Positions 26,074-33,799 of a DNA stretch of 64,000 nt are shown here, piece after piece. How positions within the stretch are numbered: position 1 is the stretch's first letter; each line of letters starts with the position of its first letter. The DNA is taken from contig JAWDKM010000005.1 of NCBI GenBank assembly GCA_032464575.1, positions 434,001 to 498,000 on the forward strand, written 5' to 3'. This DNA comes from Pontivivens sp032464575. GTDB lineage: Bacteria > Pseudomonadota > Alphaproteobacteria > Rhodobacterales > Rhodobacteraceae. Below the pieces are notes generated by a model, which saw only the letters and a program-made list of their open reading frames with translations, had not been told where the DNA came from and ran no database searches. The translations under genes were made by a program, and so were the position numbers.

Positions 26074-26628
26074 CTAGCGTGGCGAGCGCTTGGCGAGGAT
26101 ACGCTGCAGGGTGCGGCGATGCATCGAGAGGCGGCGCGCGGTCTCGCTGACATTGCGGTCGCACAACTCGTAGACCCGCTGGATATGCTCCCACCGCACG
26201 CGGTCGGCGCTCATCGGGTTTTCGGGCGGTGCAGGCTTCTCCTCCGGCTTGGCTAGAAGCGCCGCGGTCACGTCGTTGGCATCGGCGGGCTTGGACAGGT
26301 AATCGGTGGCGCCGATCTTCACCGCCGCGACCGCCGTCGCGATGGCGCCATAGCCGGTCAGTACCACGATCCGAGAGTCCTCGCGGGCGCCGCGCAGCGC
26401 CTCCACCACGTCGAGGCCGTTGCCGTCCTCCAGCCGCAGGTCGACCACCGCATAGGCCGGCGGCTTCGACTGCACGGCGGCTTTGCCCTCCGCCACGGTC
26501 GACGCTTCCGTCACGGTGAACCCCCGCTTCTCCATCGCGCGCGAGAGACGCCGCAGAAACGGCTCGTCGTCATCGAGCAGGAGTAGTGTCGGGTCCGGTC
26601 CGAGATCGGATGCAGCATTGGGTGTCAT
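26074..26628 (-). CDS. prrA: Redox response regulator PrrA/RegA/ActR
   Basis: The 184-residue response regulator has a receiver domain with the phosphorylation site Asp63 (YAVVDLRLEDGNGLDV), the segment LTGYGAIATAVAAVKIGATD, a proline linker, and a Fis-type helix-turn-helix ending RRLSMHRRTLQRILAKRSPR. Length and residue numbering equal those of Rhodobacter PrrA when the ATG at 26628 is used; an upstream ATG at 26646 adds six residues. The regulator controls respiration, CO2 and nitrogen fixation and related redox genes. senC lies upstream; the sensor kinase gene prrB is not adjacent. Confidence 0.95.
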   Translation of the reverse strand: MTPNAASDLGPDPTLLLLDDDEPFLRRLSRAMEKRGFTVTEASTVAEGKAAVQSKPPAYAVVDLRLEDGNGLDVVEALRGAREDSRIVVLTGYGAIATAVAAVKIGATDYLSKPADANDVTAALLAKPEEKPAPPENPMSADRVRWEHIQRVYELCDRNVSETARRLSMHRRTLQRILAKRSPR

Positions 26629-26690
26629 TGGCGAACCTGTTGTCATGTCTTGCGCTTTCTACGCTCGACATGGCGCGCCGGATCACCGGG

Positions 26691-27311
26691 TCAAAGAAGC
26701 TCCGTATAACAGGCGGTTCGGCGTGCCATGTCCTCGGCCGTCGTGTTGCTCGGGAAGAAGTCGAGAAACCCCTCCTCCGGCGCCATGAGATAGGTAAAGG
26801 AGGAGTGATCGACGAGATAGTTCTCGGGATCGTCTCCGACCTTTGCCGAATAGGCGCGGTATACCCGCTTCGCCGCCTCGACCTCTTCGACCGAACCGGT
26901 GAGCCCGACCATGTCGGGATGCATGAAGTCGGTATATTCCGCCATCTGCTGCATGGTGTCCCGCTCCGGATCGACGGTGATGAAGACCGGTTTGACGTCG
27001 ATGCCCTGCTCGGTCAGCAGGTCCACCGCCACCGCGTTGCGCGACAGATCGATCGGGCAGACGTCGGGGCAATAGGAGTAGCCGAAATAGACCAGCGTCG
27101 GGCCGTCGATCACCTCCGCATCGGTCACGCGCGTGCCGTCCTCGCGGATCAGGCTGAACGGGCCGCCGATATCGGCGCCGGCCACCTGGCTTTCGCGGCA
27201 CTGCGCGAAACGATCATCCCCTCCCGATCCGCCGAGCAGGACCACCCCTGCTGTTGCGGCCAGGGCTGCGACGGCCACCCCGACGGCGGCGATTGCGGCG
27301 ATGCGGATCAT
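26691..27311 (-). CDS. senC: SCO1/SenC/PrrC family copper chaperone
   Basis: The 206-residue protein has an N-terminal membrane anchor (residues 2-27) and a periplasmic thioredoxin-like domain with the copper site C81, C85 (YCPDVCP) and H169 (LVDHSSFTYL). It delivers copper to the CuA site of cytochrome oxidase and, in Rhodobacter, feeds redox signals to PrrB. It lies upstream of prrA on the same strand, 62 bp apart, the conserved order. Confidence 0.93.
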   Translation of the reverse strand: MIRIAAIAAVGVAVAALAATAGVVLLGGSGGDDRFAQCRESQVAGADIGGPFSLIREDGTRVTDAEVIDGPTLVYFGYSYCPDVCPIDLSRNAVAVDLLTEQGIDVKPVFITVDPERDTMQQMAEYTDFMHPDMVGLTGSVEEVEAAKRVYRAYSAKVGDDPENYLVDHSSFTYLMAPEEGFLDFFPSNTTAEDMARRTACYTELL

Positions 27312-27375
27312 GGTAGGCTCCCCCCTTGAGTCTCGCCCGAAATGTAAGCAATTCCCGTACCGGGAACCAGTGGCG

Positions 27376-28524
27376 TCAGGCCACGATCGCCCCTGCCCGG
27401 CGCAAGTCGGCTAGCGTCTCCGCCCCGAACTGGCGCATGGCGTTGTCCAGATCGTCGCGCAGGATGTGCAGCGCCTGGTCGGCCCCCGCCTGACCGGCGG
27501 CTGCCACGCCGTAGAGGAATGGCCGCCCGGCGAAGCAGAAATCGGCCCCGAGCGCGAGTGCGCGCGCGATATCGAGCCCCGTGCGGATGCCGCTGTCGAA
27601 GACGACGGGCGCGCGCCCGCCCAGCGCCTCGACGACGCGCGGCAGTGCTTCGATAGCCGGGGGCGCCGCGTCGAATTGCCGCCCCCCGTGGTTCGAGACC
27701 CAGACGCCGTCGGCGCCCCGCTCCACCACTTCGACCGCATCTTCGGGGCTCAGGATACCCTTCACCACCAGGGCGCCCGGCCAGTCCTGCCGCAGCGCCT
27801 CGACATAGGCGAGGTCCGGATTGTGGATGAAACGCTCGGTGAAGAAGCGTCGGACCTCCTCCAGATCGGTGGAGCCGGCGTACTTCGCGATCGTCGCGAG
27901 CGTCGCCTTGCCATTGCGTGCGGTGGCGAGCGCCCAGCGCGGGCGGACGGCGATGTGGCTGAGCATCCGGCGGCTCACCCCCGCCTGGATCGAGAGGCCG
28001 GCGCGACGCTGCCGTTCCCGGCGGGAGGGGGCGGGTATGTCGACGGTCAGGGCGAGCACCTTCATGCCAGCCTCCCACGCGCGGGCAAGCACGTCACGCC
28101 GCAGTTCCGGATCGCGGGGCGGATAGAGCTGGAACCAGCCGTAATCGCCGGCGACCGGGCCGACCTCCTCCGGCGTCATGGCCGCGACCGTGGAGAGGCA
28201 ATAGGGCACCCGGCCCCGCCGCGCCGTGTCGGCGAGCATCGCCTCCGCCCCCGGCCACATCAGGCCGGTCAGTCCGACGGGCGCCATCCCGATGGGCGCG
28301 CCATACTCCTGACCGAAGAGCGTGTACGACAGGTCGGGGCCCTGGTCGCCCTTCAGGAAACGGGGCATCAGCCGCACGGCGTCGAGCGCGGTCCTGTTGG
28401 CGCGCAACGCAACGTCGTCGGTGGTGCCGCTGTCGAGATACTCCCACGCGAAATGCGGAACCCGGCGCCGGGCGGCTGCCGCGAGGTCGGAGATGGCGGG
28501 AAAGCGGTCGTCTAGGTTCTGCAT
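27376..28524 (-). CDS. lldD: FMN-dependent alpha-hydroxy acid dehydrogenase (L-lactate dehydrogenase type)
   Basis: The 382-residue TIM-barrel flavoenzyme oxidises L-lactate or a related 2-hydroxy acid. Visible motifs are MAPVGLTGLMWPGAE, the substrate/FMN segment WFQLYPPRD, and SNHGGRQ with the catalytic histidine, followed by DSGIRTGLDIARALALGAD. The ATG at 28524 (MQNLDDRFPAISDL) fits the family; the frame is open to 28674 through repeat DNA. It precedes senC in the same direction, 64 bp apart. Substrate could also be glycolate or mandelate. Confidence 0.88.
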   Translation of the reverse strand: MQNLDDRFPAISDLAAAARRRVPHFAWEYLDSGTTDDVALRANRTALDAVRLMPRFLKGDQGPDLSYTLFGQEYGAPIGMAPVGLTGLMWPGAEAMLADTARRGRVPYCLSTVAAMTPEEVGPVAGDYGWFQLYPPRDPELRRDVLARAWEAGMKVLALTVDIPAPSRRERQRRAGLSIQAGVSRRMLSHIAVRPRWALATARNGKATLATIAKYAGSTDLEEVRRFFTERFIHNPDLAYVEALRQDWPGALVVKGILSPEDAVEVVERGADGVWVSNHGGRQFDAAPPAIEALPRVVEALGGRAPVVFDSGIRTGLDIARALALGADFCFAGRPFLYGVAAAGQAGADQALHILRDDLDNAMRQFGAETLADLRRAGAIVA

Positions 28525-28875
28525 GGGCGCGACCGAAGCACTTGGGTGGATGGCGGTCAAGCTCGCGGCGGCGCTACGGGGAGAGAGCAGCGCCCGACCT
28601 GGGTGGGCGCTGCTCGGCCGGCGCTTCGAAGTGATACCACCCCGGACTTGATCCGGGGTCTTTTGCCTCAACAAGGCGCCAGTTGCACGAGGTCCCGGCT
28701 CGGCGGCCGGGACGGTGGGCGAGGGGTGTCATCGTCAGGCTCAACCCGGCCATCGTCCGATGCAGGAGGTCCCCGGGGCGCGCCTCAGCACAACCACTCA
28801 AAAGCCCATCCGCCGCATGGAACAGGCGGTGAACACTTCTTTAACTCGGCCGCCCGCTCCGCTATGTTGCCGGTC
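28525..28875. other. Divergent intergenic region of lldD and the helicase gene, with repeats
   Basis: No gene was found in these 351 bp. They hold an inverted copy of the GCGCCC palindrome (CAGCGCCCGACC...GGGCGCTG, 28588-28611) and a perfect stem CCCCGGA-CTTGA-TCCGGGG (28640-28658) followed by TCTTTTG, a member of the GTCATCC-type repeats. The promoter of the helicase gene probably lies in the AT-richer 28830-28870 stretch. Confidence 0.5.
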
Positions 28876-31329
28876 ATGACCGACTGGGAAGACGATCCGT
28901 TCGAGGCCGCCGCGGAGCAGAGCCTCTCCGCCCGCGCGATGGCCGCGCGCCCGGCCCACTATCTCGACGACCTGAACCCCGAGCAGCGGCGCGCAGCGGA
29001 GACTTTAGATGGGCCATTGCTTGTCTTAGCTGGAGCTGGCACCGGAAAAACGAAGTCCCTAATGGCCCGAATAGCTCACCTGGTACGGAGAGGTAGAGCC
29101 AGATCAGAAGAGGTTCTTGCGGTTACGTTCACCAATAAAGCGGCACGCGAGATGAAAACGCGGCTCGAGAACATGCCGTATGGCATTCCCTCGCATATGC
29201 CGTGGATGGGCACTTTCCACGGGCTTTCCAATAAGATCCTCCGCCGTCATGCGGAGATCGTGGACCTGAAGTCGAACTTCACGATCCTCGACACGGACGA
29301 CCAGATCCGGCTGCTCAAGCAACTCATCCAGGCGGAGAACATCGACGAGAAACGCTGGCCGCCACGCCTGCTCGCATCGATCATCGACAACTGGAAGAAC
29401 CGGGGCTGGACGCCCGACAAGCTGCCGGCCTCCGAAGCCGGGGCCTTCAACCACCGCGGGCCGGAGCTCTACGACGCCTACCAGAAGCGGCTGATTACGC
29501 TGAACGCGGTCGATTTCGGGGACCTGCTGCTGCACGTCCTGACGATCTTCCAGACCTGCCCGGACATCCTCGAAAAGTACCAGCGCTGGTTCCGCTACAT
29601 CCTCGTGGACGAGTATCAGGACACCAACGTCGCGCAGTATCTCTGGCTGCGGCTGCTCGCGCAGGGCCACCGGAACATCTGCTGCGTCGGCGACGACGAC
29701 CAGTCGATCTATGGCTGGCGCGGGGCGGAGGTCGGCAACATCCTGCGGTTCGAGAAGGACTTCCCCGGCGCGACCGTGATCCGGCTGGAGCAGAACTACC
29801 GCTCCACCTCCCACATCCTCGCCGCCGCCTCCGGCGTCATCGCGGCCAACGAGGATCGGCTGGGCAAGACGCTGTGGACCGAGGCCGAGGGCGGCGAGAA
29901 GGTGCGCCTGATCGGCCATTGGGACGGCGACGAGGAGGCCCGCTGGATCGGCGAGGAGGTCGAGGCGTATCAACGCGGCACCCGCGGCCTCGATCCGATC
30001 GGGCTCAACGACCAGGCGATCCTCGTCCGCGCGTCGTTCCAGATGCGCGCCTTCGAGGACCGGTTCCTCACCATCGGTATGCCCTACCGCGTCATCGGCG
30101 GCCCCCGCTTCTACGAGCGGATGGAGATCCGGGACGCCATGGCCTATTTCCGTGTGGTCGTGAGCCCCGACGACGACCTCGCCTTCGAGCGGATCGTGAA
30201 TACGCCGAAGCGGGGGCTCGGTGACAAGGCGCTCGCCACCATCAACAGCTTCGCCCGCGAACATGGCGTCAGCATGATGGACGCGGCCCGCACGGTCGTC
30301 GCCGATGGCGGGATCAAAGGGAAGGGCGGCAAGAACCTCGACGAGCTGATCCACGGCTTCGACCGCTGGCGCGCGATCATGCGCTGGTCCGCGCAGCCCG
30401 GTCCGCAGGACGACGATGTGATCGATGTGGACGAGCCGATGCCGGAGCGGCCCGCGGGGCTCGACGCGCCGCTCTCCCACACGGAACTGGCGGAGCTGGT
30501 GCTGGAGGAATCCGGCTACACCGCCCACTGGCAGAACGACAAGACGCCGGAGGCGCCGGGGCGGCTAGAAAACCTCAAGGAACTGATCCGCGCGCTGGAG
30601 GAGTTCGAGAACCTGCAGGGTTTCCTCGAACACGTAGCCCTCGTGATGTCGAACGACACGGAGGATTCGGCGGAGAAGGTCACGATCATGACGCTCCACG
30701 CCGCCAAGGGGCTGGAGTTCCCCGTGGTCTTCCTGCCGGGCTGGGAGGACGGGCTGTTCCCCAGCCAGCGCAGCATGGATGAGACCGGGCTCAAGGGCTT
30801 GGAGGAGGAACGCCGCCTCGCCTATGTCGGCATCACGCGGGCCGAGCGGCACTGCACGATCAGCTTCGCCGCGAACCGGCAGACCTACGGGCAATGGAAT
30901 TCCCAGATGCCCTCCCGCTTCATCGACGAGCTGCCGCAGGAACATGTAGATGTGCTGACGCCGCCGGGCCTCTACGGGGGTGGCTTCGGAGCGGCGGCTC
31001 AGGCGAGCCCGGCGGCGCAAATGATGCGCGGCTCCGACCTGATGGAGAAGGCGTCGAAGGCCGATGTCTACAACTCACCGGGCTGGGCGCGCCTACAGAA
31101 GAATTCAGGCCGCCGGTCCATGCGCGCACCATCGGAGGCGCGCAACATGGTGATCGACGCCGCGGCCACGCCGGCCTTCGAGCTGGGCGAGCGGGTGTTC
31201 CACCAGAAGTTCGGCTACGGCACCATCGCCGCCTTCGAGGGCGACAAGCTGACCATCGATTTCGAGAAGGCCGGGCAGAAGAAGGTGGTGGCGAGCTACG
31301 TCACCGCCGCCAACGAAGTGCCCTTCTGA
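28876..31329 (+). CDS. UvrD/PcrA-type superfamily 1A DNA helicase
   Basis: The 817-residue 3'-5' helicase has all SF1A motifs in order: Q motif LNPEQRRAAE, Walker A AGAGTGKT, TFTNKAAREM, FHGLSNKILRRH, Walker B ILVDEYQDTN, GDDDQSIYGWRGA, EQNYRST, TLHAAKGLEF and YVGITRAER. A C-terminal UvrD/PcrA tail with FGYGTIAAFEGDKLTIDFE is present. It acts in repair and replication-fork restart. Codons for about residues 40-95 (29003-29160) are strikingly unlike the rest (TTA, CTA, ATA, AGA), giving roughly 52% GC locally. The reading frame is intact throughout. Confidence 0.95.
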   Translation: MTDWEDDPFEAAAEQSLSARAMAARPAHYLDDLNPEQRRAAETLDGPLLVLAGAGTGKTKSLMARIAHLVRRGRARSEEVLAVTFTNKAAREMKTRLENMPYGIPSHMPWMGTFHGLSNKILRRHAEIVDLKSNFTILDTDDQIRLLKQLIQAENIDEKRWPPRLLASIIDNWKNRGWTPDKLPASEAGAFNHRGPELYDAYQKRLITLNAVDFGDLLLHVLTIFQTCPDILEKYQRWFRYILVDEYQDTNVAQYLWLRLLAQGHRNICCVGDDDQSIYGWRGAEVGNILRFEKDFPGATVIRLEQNYRSTSHILAAASGVIAANEDRLGKTLWTEAEGGEKVRLIGHWDGDEEARWIGEEVEAYQRGTRGLDPIGLNDQAILVRASFQMRAFEDRFLTIGMPYRVIGGPRFYERMEIRDAMAYFRVVVSPDDDLAFERIVNTPKRGLGDKALATINSFAREHGVSMMDAARTVVADGGIKGKGGKNLDELIHGFDRWRAIMRWSAQPGPQDDDVIDVDEPMPERPAGLDAPLSHTELAELVLEESGYTAHWQNDKTPEAPGRLENLKELIRALEEFENLQGFLEHVALVMSNDTEDSAEKVTIMTLHAAKGLEFPVVFLPGWEDGLFPSQRSMDETGLKGLEEERRLAYVGITRAERHCTISFAANRQTYGQWNSQMPSRFIDELPQEHVDVLTPPGLYGGGFGAAAQASPAAQMMRGSDLMEKASKADVYNSPGWARLQKNSGRRSMRAPSEARNMVIDAAATPAFELGERVFHQKFGYGTIAAFEGDKLTIDFEKAGQKKVVASYVTAANEVPF

Positions 31330-31335
31330 AATAGA

Positions 31336-31431
31336 AAACGGCGGCGCGAACCGGGGAGGTTCAGGGAGGGATGCCCCGGTTCAAGCGCCGCCGTTCTGAG
31401 CCTTGCCCGCGTGTAGGGTCGCGGGCTGGCT
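31336..31431 (-). ncRNA. Candidate CcsR/cuckoo-like small RNA downstream of DUF1127 gene
   Basis: On the minus strand, 22 nt after the DUF1127 stop, two hairpins follow. The first pairs AGCC..GCCCGCG with its complement (31431-31399). The second is long: GAACGGCGGCGC and GAACCGGGG arms around a loop containing CCCTCCC and, next to it, CCTCCCC (31395-31337), ending in TTTTCTATTT. Exposed CCUCCC motifs downstream of a 71-residue DUF1127 gene recall the CcaF1-CcsR1-4 locus of Rhodobacter sphaeroides. The second hairpin also serves as a terminator. Assignment as a stable RNA is inferred. Confidence 0.55.
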
Positions 31432-31452
31432 TACCCCATCAGGGGATCTTGA

Positions 31453-31668
31453 TCACTTGCCGTAGACGGCCTCGTAGGCCACCGAGCGGATGTTCGCGCG
31501 GGACAGGCCGAGGTCGTTCAGCTCCGCGCCGGACAGAGCGTCGAGCTCGGACACGGTGCGGTTGAAGAGGCGGCGCTTCTCGAACGCTTCCACACGCTGG
31601 GCCCAGAAGGCGCGGACGCGGTCGGCGAAGGAGGTGCCGCGGATGTCGGTGCTGGTCACAAATGCCAT
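31453..31668 (-). CDS. DUF1127 small protein (CcaF1-like)
   Basis: The 71-residue basic protein ends in the DUF1127 motif, with LDALSGAELNDLGLSRANIR. It has the same length as CcaF1 of Rhodobacter sphaeroides, an RNA-binding DUF1127 protein involved in small-RNA processing. The start follows AAAGGACCTGAACA. A candidate small RNA and terminator lie directly downstream, and a paralogue is encoded 160 bp upstream under a closely similar promoter. Confidence 0.88.
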   Translation of the reverse strand: MAFVTSTDIRGTSFADRVRAFWAQRVEAFEKRRLFNRTVSELDALSGAELNDLGLSRANIRSVAYEAVYGK

Positions 31669-31718
31669 TGTTCAGGTCCTTTCATTTGGGACCGGATCGC
31701 GGCCCCCGTCTCGTGTTC

Positions 31719-31798
31719 TGCTGCAGTGCAATGTAATGGGCAGCCTTGCTGCCACAACATCCGTTCGGTCCGCCACGCCATGCATTGGATGCATGGCC
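31719..31798 (-). promoter_or_regulatory. Promoter region of the first DUF1127 gene
   Basis: On the minus strand a candidate -35/-10 pair (TTGTGG, 16 bp, TACATT) leads into the palindrome ATTGCACTGCA (31732-31722), 54 bp before the start codon. About 55 bp further upstream is GGCCATGCATCC (31798-31787), part of a perfect inverted repeat CCATGCAT-TGG-ATGCATGG (31778-31796). The second DUF1127 gene has both blocks at the same spacing. Confidence 0.6.
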
Positions 31799-31829
31799 TG
31801 CGGCGGAGCCATGGTGGAATGACGCTGGG

Positions 31830-32036
31830 TCAGGCCATCTCGCCATAGGTGGCGGTGCGCGCCACGCGCGTGATGTCGGCACGGTTCATGCCGAGATCCT
31901 CGAGCTCATACTCGGTGTGGCGGCGGAGTTCGGCCACCGTTTCGCGATATTGCACCCACTTGGCGTATTGCGCGCGCAGACGCGCAACCGTGTCGAAGAG
32001 GCTGCGGCCGCCGGCGGTCATCGTTGCAGTCGTCAT
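31830..32036 (-). CDS. DUF1127 small protein, second copy
   Basis: The 68-residue protein carries the DUF1127 core at its C-terminus (ELRRHTEYELEDLGMNRADI) after a basic, aromatic helix (TVARLRAQYAKWVQYRETVA). The ATG at 32036 follows AAGGAGATCTGCG. It shares fold and promoter layout with the neighbouring copy but not the downstream hairpins, so the two may have split roles. DUF1127 proteins have been linked to phosphate and carbon metabolism and RNA turnover in alphaproteobacteria. Confidence 0.88.
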   Translation of the reverse strand: MTTATMTAGGRSLFDTVARLRAQYAKWVQYRETVAELRRHTEYELEDLGMNRADITRVARTATYGEMA

Positions 32037-32089
32037 CGCAGATCTCCTTGCTTCAGGCCACGGCGTCCCCACGACGCGCGGCTCGTTGT

Positions 32090-32168
32090 GATGCACTGCA
32101 ATATGGAGAGCATCGCACGGCATTCAAACCGCTTTGGAGCTGTAGCGCCCTGCACGGAATGCATGGCC
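32090..32168 (-). promoter_or_regulatory. Promoter region of the second DUF1127 gene
   Basis: On the minus strand TTGAAT, 16 bp, CATATT precedes the palindrome ATTGCAGTGCA (32102-32092), 56 bp before the start codon. GGCCATGCATTCC (32168-32156) lies 54 bp further upstream. Both blocks and their spacing match the promoter at 31719-31798. The upstream block overlaps the start region of the divergent MFS gene. Confidence 0.6.
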
Positions 32169-32197
32169 GTTCCGTCGCCTTGCGCTACTTCGACATC

Positions 32198-33388
32198 ATG
32201 ATCCCGACCGCCCTGATCCACCGCGATTTCCGCATCTACGTCATCGGCAACTTCTTCGCCCTCAACGGCGTCTGGGTGCAGCGGATCACCATCGCGTGGC
32301 TCGGCTGGGCCCTGACCGACAGCGCGAGTTTCGTGGGCCTGCTCGCCTTCCTCATGATGATTCCGACGCTGGCGCTCGGCCCCGTGCTGGGCGTGGTCGT
32401 CGATCGCTCGGACGTGCGGCGCGCCGCAATCGGGGCGCAGATCGCATTGGCCACCGTGACCGCCGGCCTGATCGGCACCTATTTCAGCGGCGCGCTGGGG
32501 CCGGTGCTGCTCGCGGCCTTCGCGCTGCTGATCGGAACGGTCACGGCATTGCACCACCCGGTGCGCATGGCGATGGCCCCGCGCCTCGTCCCGCGGGAGG
32601 CGATCGGCGCGGCGGTGCCGATCATCTCCATCAACTTCAATCTGTCGCGGTTCCTCGGGCCGTTCATCGCGGGCACGCTGATCGCAGCCTTCGGGATCGG
32701 GGCCGCGCTAGTGGTCAACTTCGTGGCCTTCCTGCCGCTGCTGCTTGCACTCGTCTTGGTAACCCCGCGCCCTGCGGACGGGCCGAAGAGGGAGACGACA
32801 GGCTTTTTCGACAGCTTTCGGGAGGGGCTCGCCCATGCGGCATCGGACCGGGTGATCCGCTCCGGAATCGCGATGACGGCGTTTGCGGCCCTGCCGGCCC
32901 GCGGCGCTCAGGAGATCCTGCCGGTGATCGCGGACGGGGCCTTCGCCCGTGGACCGGAGGGTCTGGGCCAGCTCACCGCAGCAGCGGGGCTGGGCGCGCT
33001 CTTCTCCTCCGCCTGGCTGGCCACCCATCCGATCCTGCCGGGCGACCGCCTGCCCCGCCTCTCGGTCGCCGCGGCGTTTGCGAGCGTGCTGCTGGTGGCC
33101 GCGCTGGCCGTCGCGCCGAGCTGGCCGGCCGCGCTCGCCGTACTCTTCGGGCTCGGGGCGGCCGGAACGCTCACGGCGGTGGGCATCCAGTCCGCCATCC
33201 AGATCCGGCTGGGCGATACGATACGCGGGCGGGTGATGAGCCTGTGGGTGACCACCGCCCTCGCCGCGACCGCGACGGGCGCGATCCTGTTGGGTGTCCT
33301 GACAGATGTCGTGGGTCTCGGCCCCGCGCTGACGGGCTCCGCGCTCATCGCCACCCTCCTCCTGATCCTGTCCACGAGGCTGCAATGA
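32198..33388 (+). CDS. MFS transporter (enterobactin-exporter/DUF894-like)
   Basis: The 396-residue membrane protein has about 11-12 hydrophobic helices, beginning FRIYVIGNFFALNGVWVQRI and with the MFS loop LGVVVDRSDVRRA between helices 2 and 3. It resembles the EntS-like drug/siderophore exporters. The ATG at 32198 was chosen because it starts just before helix 1; an ATG at 32159 is possible, and neither has a good ribosome site. Its stop overlaps the next start (ATGA). The substrate is unknown. Confidence 0.85.
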   Translation: MIPTALIHRDFRIYVIGNFFALNGVWVQRITIAWLGWALTDSASFVGLLAFLMMIPTLALGPVLGVVVDRSDVRRAAIGAQIALATVTAGLIGTYFSGALGPVLLAAFALLIGTVTALHHPVRMAMAPRLVPREAIGAAVPIISINFNLSRFLGPFIAGTLIAAFGIGAALVVNFVAFLPLLLALVLVTPRPADGPKRETTGFFDSFREGLAHAASDRVIRSGIAMTAFAALPARGAQEILPVIADGAFARGPEGLGQLTAAAGLGALFSSAWLATHPILPGDRLPRLSVAAAFASVLLVAALAVAPSWPAALAVLFGLGAAGTLTAVGIQSAIQIRLGDTIRGRVMSLWVTTALAATATGAILLGVLTDVVGLGPALTGSALIATLLLILSTRLQ

Positions 33389-33795
33389 GACTGCTCCTGG
33401 CCATGACGCTCGCCGCGTCGCCCCTCCACGCCATGACCTGCATCGGCGAGGATGCCGGCGCGAACGTTCCGCCCGTCGTGGAGATCCGCAGCGCCATCGA
33501 GGATGGCCAGTATGCCCGCGCCTTCGACTTCGCCGTCGAGCGCGGCCAGATCGACGAGGGCGACGCGACGCGGCTGGGGGCGGAGCTCTACGACCTCTAC
33601 GGGACCGGCGTGACGAGTTGCACGATCCTGTCCTCCTCCGGCAGCGGCGACACCTTCCATCGGGAGGCCGTGCTGTTCGAGAGCCCGGAAGGCCTGCTCT
33701 TCGCCGCCATCGCCGCCTACCGTGGGACGGAGGGCTGGCAGGTGCTGTCGGTGCACCTTACCACCAACTACGACTCGATGCTGCCGCATCTTTAG
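33385..33795 (+). CDS. Small exported protein of unknown function
   Basis: The 136-residue protein has a short signal peptide (MRLLLAMTLAASPLHA) and a compact periplasmic domain with two cysteines (MTCIGEDAG and TSCTIL) that could form a disulfide. It is translationally coupled to the MFS transporter by an ATGA overlap, which suggests a joint role. It is convergent with the yaiI-like gene, 4 bp apart. No family was recognised. Confidence 0.6.
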   Translation: MRLLLAMTLAASPLHAMTCIGEDAGANVPPVVEIRSAIEDGQYARAFDFAVERGQIDEGDATRLGAELYDLYGTGVTSCTILSSSGSGDTFHREAVLFESPEGLLFAAIAAYRGTEGWQVLSVHLTTNYDSMLPHL

Positions 33796-33799
33796 GCGC

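Noticed and set aside
28876..31329. Frameshift or chimeric break in the helicase gene at the low-GC patch.
   Set aside because: The frame and all motifs continue without interruption, so only composition is unusual.
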